Notes under the pieces: model-generated
What the model was told of the DNA's origin: nothing
Seen by the model: only the letters and a program-made list of their open reading frames with translations
Databases searched by the model: none
Shown: positions 4,887-8,051 of the stretch, piece by piece
How the letters are laid out: each line of letters opens with the position of its first letter
Numbering within the stretch: position 1 is the first letter of the stretch
Assembly (NCBI GenBank): GCA_021791615.1
Contig: JAJYWG010000196.1
Coordinates: 1 to 8,051 of the forward strand
Origin: Actinomycetes bacterium
GTDB taxonomy: Bacteria > Actinomycetota > Acidimicrobiia > Acidimicrobiales > RAAP-2
Direction: 5' to 3'
Length of the DNA: 8,051 nt
Position numbers and translations under genes: made by a program

Positions 4887-7363
4887 CCGGGCATCGCACC
4901 CTCGCGGTCGTCACCCCGGCTGTGCCGGCGCCTGCCGACTGGCGCATCGGGCGCCTGCAGGTCCTCATGGGCGAGGACTGGCTGGCGGGTGAGTGGGATG
5001 CAGAGCGCCAGCTCGTCCTGCCGCTCCCCGGCGGCCGCCTCAGTCGCGTCTTGCGTTGTGTGGTCGAGGGGTGCCCGAGCGACCGCTACGGGTCGGACCT
5101 GCTCTGCCTGCGGCACCGGCGCCAGTTCGACGCCTCGGCGTTCGACGACCTCGACGTGTGGATGACCGGCGGCGACCCGGCCACCTTCACCCGGCGCCGG
5201 GGCACCGACCAGCCCTGCGCCGTTGTGAGCCCAGACGGACAGCGCTGCCCTCGACCCGCCATGGGCCGCTTCCAGCTGTGCCAGAGCCACGGGGCCAACT
5301 GGTGGAAGCAACGCAGGAAGGGCCGCTCCTTCGAGGCGTTCCTCGCCGCTGCGGTGCCGCTGCCCGATCTCGGCCCGTGCGCGGCGGCCTGTTGCTACCG
5401 TCCGGCCAACGAGCCGATCAACGGCCTCTGCGTGCCCCACGCCCAGATCTGGCGAGCGGAGGGCCGTCCCGCCGGGAAGGCCTTCACCGAGTGGACGGCC
5501 GCGGTGCGTCAGCCCGTCAACAGCCGAGTGCTCAGCCTGCGCGGCCTCCCCGAGCTCGTGCGCCTGGAGCTCGTCTACGCCATGGGCCGCCGGGCGGCCG
5601 AGCAGGTGCGCGTGGTCACCGGCGGGATGCGCCCGTGGATCGACCAGGTACGGGCCGCCGGGGTGCATTCGGTGACCGAGTTCGATCTCGGTCTCCTCGA
5701 CGGCATCGGCGACAAGGGCCACGTGCGCTTCGCTCGCTTCGCCGTCGACGTCGTCACCCTCGCCTACGCCGATCCGGAGGTCGAGCGAGGAAAGGACGTC
5801 TGGGACCTGCGGCTGTTCGGCCGTTCTGGACGCAAGCGGCTCGACTTTCGTTCCATCCGTCAGCCGTGGCTACGCCAGGCGGCCAAGAGCTGGGCGGCGG
5901 CCACCATGGGCCGGGTCGGTGACGGAGCGCTCGCCCACCGGGTCGGCTCGCTATCGGTGTTCTCGGCCATCCTGGCCGCTGGACCGGGAGGCGGCGAGGA
6001 CCCCGGCGCGCTCGGGCGGTCTGACATCGAGCGCGTCCTCGCCCGCGTGCGCGCTCCCGAGTTCCCGGCCAAGGACCGCGCCTGGGGAGCAAAGGCGAAG
6101 GCTGCTCTCCTCGAAGAGTCCGGCCTCATCCTGCGCGAGGCCCGAGAGCTCGGGTTGCTCGAGAACCTGGGTCCCACCTTCGCCTTTCGCCGGGGCGACC
6201 GGGCGCCGAGGGCGACCGAGGAGCCGCCGGGGCGGGCCCTGCCCGCCGCGGTCGTCGCCCAGCTCGACGCCCACGTGACGCTGCTCGCCCAAGTCCCCGG
6301 CCTCGGCGTCCTCGACGAACGCGCCGGAGAGGTCGCGGTCCTCGTCTACCAGCTGCTCAAGGGCACCGGGCGACGGGTGGGCGAGGTGGTGAGCCTCCGG
6401 CTCAGCTGCCTCGAGGTCGACGAGCACGGCAAGGACGTCTTGGTCTACGACAACCACAGGGCCGCTCGGATGGGACGGCGCCTCCCCCTCGCCGACTCCG
6501 CGCTCGTGGCCGCCGTCCGTGCCCAGCAGAGCTGGGTGCGCTCCCGGTTCCCGAGCGTCGCGCCGGAGCGCCTGTGGTTGCTGCCCCGGCCGCACAAGAA
6601 CGGCGACGGCACCAACCACATGGGATCGAACCTCATCAACGCCTGGCTGCGCGCGTGGATCGAACGCATCCCGGCGATCGACGCCGGTCCCCTCGACGAG
6701 GAGGGCAACCCGGTCCCCTTCGACCGGAGCCTCATCCAGCCCCACGCCTTCCGCCACACCTATGCCCAGACCATGGCCGACCAAGGCATTGCCCCGTCGG
6801 TGCTACGCGACCTGATGGACCACAAGAGCCTCTCTACGACGCTCGGGTACTACCGCGTGGGAGATGCACGCAAGCGGGCGGCCATGGAGCTCCTGGCTCG
6901 CCACACGGTGGACAACCGGGGCCTCAGCCGGCCGGTCGATCGCGCACCATCGGCGACCACGTACCTCCGGGAGTCGCTGGCCTGGGTGGCGGTGCCGATG
7001 GGCAAGTGCTCCGAACCCACCAACGTGCGCGCCGGCGGGCAGGCGTGCCCCATCCGCTACCAGTGCGCAGGTTGCGCGCACTTCGAGTCCGATCCCTCTT
7101 ACCTGCCCGAGCTGCGGGCCTACGCGGACGAACTGCGCAAAGAGCGCGAGGCGATGCTGGCGGCCGACGCGGCCAACTGGGCGGTCGCCCACGTCGGACG
7201 CCAGCTCGAGGTCATCGTCGGCCACATCCGCGCCCACCAGTCGTTGCTCGGCGAGCTGGGGGACACCGAGCGCAAGGCAATCGAGGACGCTTCGACCACC
7301 CTGCGCAAGGCGCGCCAGTCGGTGCCCGTCGCCTTCGGCCGGCGAAGGAGGGATCGTGGCTGA
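4883..7363 (+). CDS. Large tyrosine recombinase IntB (Tn554 TnpB-like) with N-terminal CCCH repeats
   Basis: This 826-aa protein is the second recombinase of the Tn554-like triad. The N-terminus has three tandem Cys3-His units: C59-x4-C64-x10-C75-x2-H78, C112-x9-C122-x10-C133-x2-H136 and C166-x4-C171-x11-C183-x2-H186. A helical core-binding region follows (about 220-450). The catalytic domain has Arg498 (GTGRRVGEV), His621/Arg624 (HAFRHTYAQ), His647 and nucleophile Tyr656 (MDHKSLSTTLGYYR). The usual beta-hairpin Lys seems replaced by Arg526 (YDNHRAARMGRR). A C-terminal cluster C709-x12-C722-x5-C728-x2-C731 (ACPIRYQCAGCAHF) probably binds zinc. A charged helical tail follows. The GTG at 4883 overlaps the intA stop (GTGA) and is preceded by GGAGGGAGG. 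The end overlaps the next gene by 8 bp. The gene looks intact. Confidence 0.9.
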   Translation: MTGHRTLAVVTPAVPAPADWRIGRLQVLMGEDWLAGEWDAERQLVLPLPGGRLSRVLRCVVEGCPSDRYGSDLLCLRHRRQFDASAFDDLDVWMTGGDPATFTRRRGTDQPCAVVSPDGQRCPRPAMGRFQLCQSHGANWWKQRRKGRSFEAFLAAAVPLPDLGPCAAACCYRPANEPINGLCVPHAQIWRAEGRPAGKAFTEWTAAVRQPVNSRVLSLRGLPELVRLELVYAMGRRAAEQVRVVTGGMRPWIDQVRAAGVHSVTEFDLGLLDGIGDKGHVRFARFAVDVVTLAYADPEVERGKDVWDLRLFGRSGRKRLDFRSIRQPWLRQAAKSWAAATMGRVGDGALAHRVGSLSVFSAILAAGPGGGEDPGALGRSDIERVLARVRAPEFPAKDRAWGAKAKAALLEESGLILREARELGLLENLGPTFAFRRGDRAPRATEEPPGRALPAAVVAQLDAHVTLLAQVPGLGVLDERAGEVAVLVYQLLKGTGRRVGEVVSLRLSCLEVDEHGKDVLVYDNHRAARMGRRLPLADSALVAAVRAQQSWVRSRFPSVAPERLWLLPRPHKNGDGTNHMGSNLINAWLRAWIERIPAIDAGPLDEEGNPVPFDRSLIQPHAFRHTYAQTMADQGIAPSVLRDLMDHKSLSTTLGYYRVGDARKRAAMELLARHTVDNRGLSRPVDRAPSATTYLRESLAWVAVPMGKCSEPTNVRAGGQACPIRYQCAGCAHFESDPSYLPELRAYADELRKEREAMLAADAANWAVAHVGRQLEVIVGHIRAHQSLLGELGDTERKAIEDASTTLRKARQSVPVAFGRRRRDRG

Positions 7364-7967
7364 CAACAGCGACGTCTTGCGGCGCTCCCGGCGCCAGGAC
7401 AGCCGCATCAAGCGCCAGCGGGCACTGGAGGCGATCACGGCCATGGAGTCCACTGGCGAGCCGATGAGCTTCCCAGCAGTGGCACGGCGGGCCAGGGTGT
7501 CGGTCTCCCTCCTCTACGCCGACGCGGAACTTGCCGGCCGCATCGCCGCAGCCCGTGATCGTCAGCGTCAGGCCGGTCGGGACCGGGCCTGGCAGCTCCC
7601 GACCCGCTCCCTGGTCACCGTGCAGAGCCTGCGCGCCGAGCTGGCCAACGCCAAGGACCAGGCCCGCCGCCTGAGCGAGGAGGTCACGCTCCTACGTGAA
7701 CGATTGGCTCGCCAGCTCGGTGCGGACGCCGAGGTGGCACGCGGCCGTGCCCTCGCTCCGGCTCTCGACGAGCTGGAGCAGCGAGCGGCGGAACTGGAGG
7801 CCGACAACCACCGACTCCGCGAACACATCGCACAACTCGAAGCCGACAGCAGGGAGCTCGCAGAGACCCTGGACGCGGCGCGTGCCATGAACCGCGAACT
7901 GATGAGCGAACTCAATCGCCGGTCGGACGTCGACGGAGCGCACCGCGCCGTTCGCAAAGCGGATTGA
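7356..7967 (+). CDS. Tn554 TnpC-like / DUF6262-like HTH and coiled-coil protein
   Basis: This 203-aa protein ends the three-gene operon. It has a basic N-terminus (about 9-22), then a helix-turn-helix-like stretch at about 38-57 (FPAVARRARVSVSLLYADAE), the pattern of the DUF6262 proteins found next to paired integrases. A long predicted coiled coil covers about 88-187, rich in Leu, Glu, Arg and Ala heptads, with a break near 120-133. The GTG at 7356 follows GAAGGAGGG and overlaps the intB stop by 8 bp, indicating coupled translation. In Tn554 the small TnpC affects integration frequency and orientation. A DNA-binding accessory role is inferred here; no enzyme motif is seen. It is longer than Tn554 TnpC. 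Confidence 0.75.
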   Translation: MADNSDVLRRSRRQDSRIKRQRALEAITAMESTGEPMSFPAVARRARVSVSLLYADAELAGRIAAARDRQRQAGRDRAWQLPTRSLVTVQSLRAELANAKDQARRLSEEVTLLRERLARQLGADAEVARGRALAPALDELEQRAAELEADNHRLREHIAQLEADSRELAETLDAARAMNRELMSELNRRSDVDGAHRAVRKAD

Positions 7968-8051
7968 TAGCGCGCTGTCGACTACGTCCACGACACAGAC
8001 GACCCCCATCCACCAGCACGTTCTCGGCTGACGACAATAGAACCGGGGCCC
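7968..8051. repeat. Proposed right end of the Tn554-like element and start of flank
   Basis: No gene is seen here. TCCACGACAC at 7987-7996 repeats the motif found twice near the left end. CAATAGAACCG at 8035-8045 is the inverted copy of 447-457. Only six bases (GGGCCC) remain outside the proposed end, too few to show whether the flank continues the istB gene cut at the left end. Confidence 0.45.

Larger units (their letters stand above)
447..8045 (+). mobile_element. Tn554-like transposon (three-gene tyrosine-recombinase element), interrupted
   Basis: The element holds a tyrosine recombinase of about 385 aa (split by IS256), a second large tyrosine recombinase of 826 aa and a 203-aa HTH/coiled-coil protein. 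They are in one direction, with the stop-start overlaps expected of an operon. This gene order and size series is that of Tn554 tnpA-tnpB-tnpC. Proposed ends are set by the 11-bp inverted repeat CGGTTCTATTG (447-457, and as its complement at 8035-8045) and by TCCACGACAC motifs close inside both ends. Without the 3134-bp IS256 insert and one 8-bp duplication it would be about 4.46 kb with no cargo gene. The operon type is solid; the exact ends are inferred. Confidence 0.6.

Noticed and set aside
5951..6784. A 277-codon minus-strand frame opposite intB
   Set aside because: It is antisense to the catalytic part of a well-supported recombinase and has no motif.
1..8051. CRISPR array, tRNA or rRNA genes
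   Set aside because: No regularly spaced long repeats, cloverleaf or ribosomal RNA segments were seen; the only phased repeats are the three IS21-type copies.

Overview
The window is high-GC DNA with actinobacterial-style codon use (strong third-position G/C, GTG starts, purine-rich Shine-Dalgarno sites). I cannot name the organism. No housekeeping gene is present. Everything recognisable is mobile DNA, arranged as a nest of about five elements inserted one inside another.

Outermost, at 1-181 on the minus strand, is the frameshifted C-terminal end of an ISXO2-like (IS1595-type) transposase. It is cut at about 181 by the end of an IS21-like element (182-446), which keeps three 23-bp-spaced terminal repeats and the last ~50 codons of its istB ATPase gene. 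That gene is cut in turn by a Tn554-like transposon (about 447-8045). The transposon encodes two tyrosine recombinases and a small HTH/coiled-coil protein in one translationally coupled operon (intA, intB, DUF6262-like TnpC) and shows no cargo. Its proposed ends share an 11-bp inverted repeat, and a 10-bp motif recurs near both ends.

intA is broken right after its first catalytic Arg box by an IS256-family element (1236-4369) with clear imperfect inverted repeats and an exact 8-bp target duplication. Removing the element and one repeat copy restores intA in frame. The IS256 element is itself interrupted near the 3' end of its transposase gene by an IS110-family element (about 2672-4276, minus strand). 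Its DEDD/Ser transposase carries a C-terminal Xre-like HTH.

The 364-bp non-coding 5' region of the IS110 element holds what I read as its bridge RNA. There are two structured loops, and segments in them match or complement the two element ends and the two flanks of the insertion site around a shared GA core. The IS256 element carries a 13+6-bp inverted repeat that would hide its transposase start in transcripts entering from outside.

Functionally, IS256 and IS110 look potentially active, apart from the altered C-terminus of the IS256 transposase. intB and tnpC are intact but have lost their intA partner, so the Tn554-like element is probably immobile unless intA is supplied in trans. All family calls come from reading motifs and from memory of the families; no searches were run.
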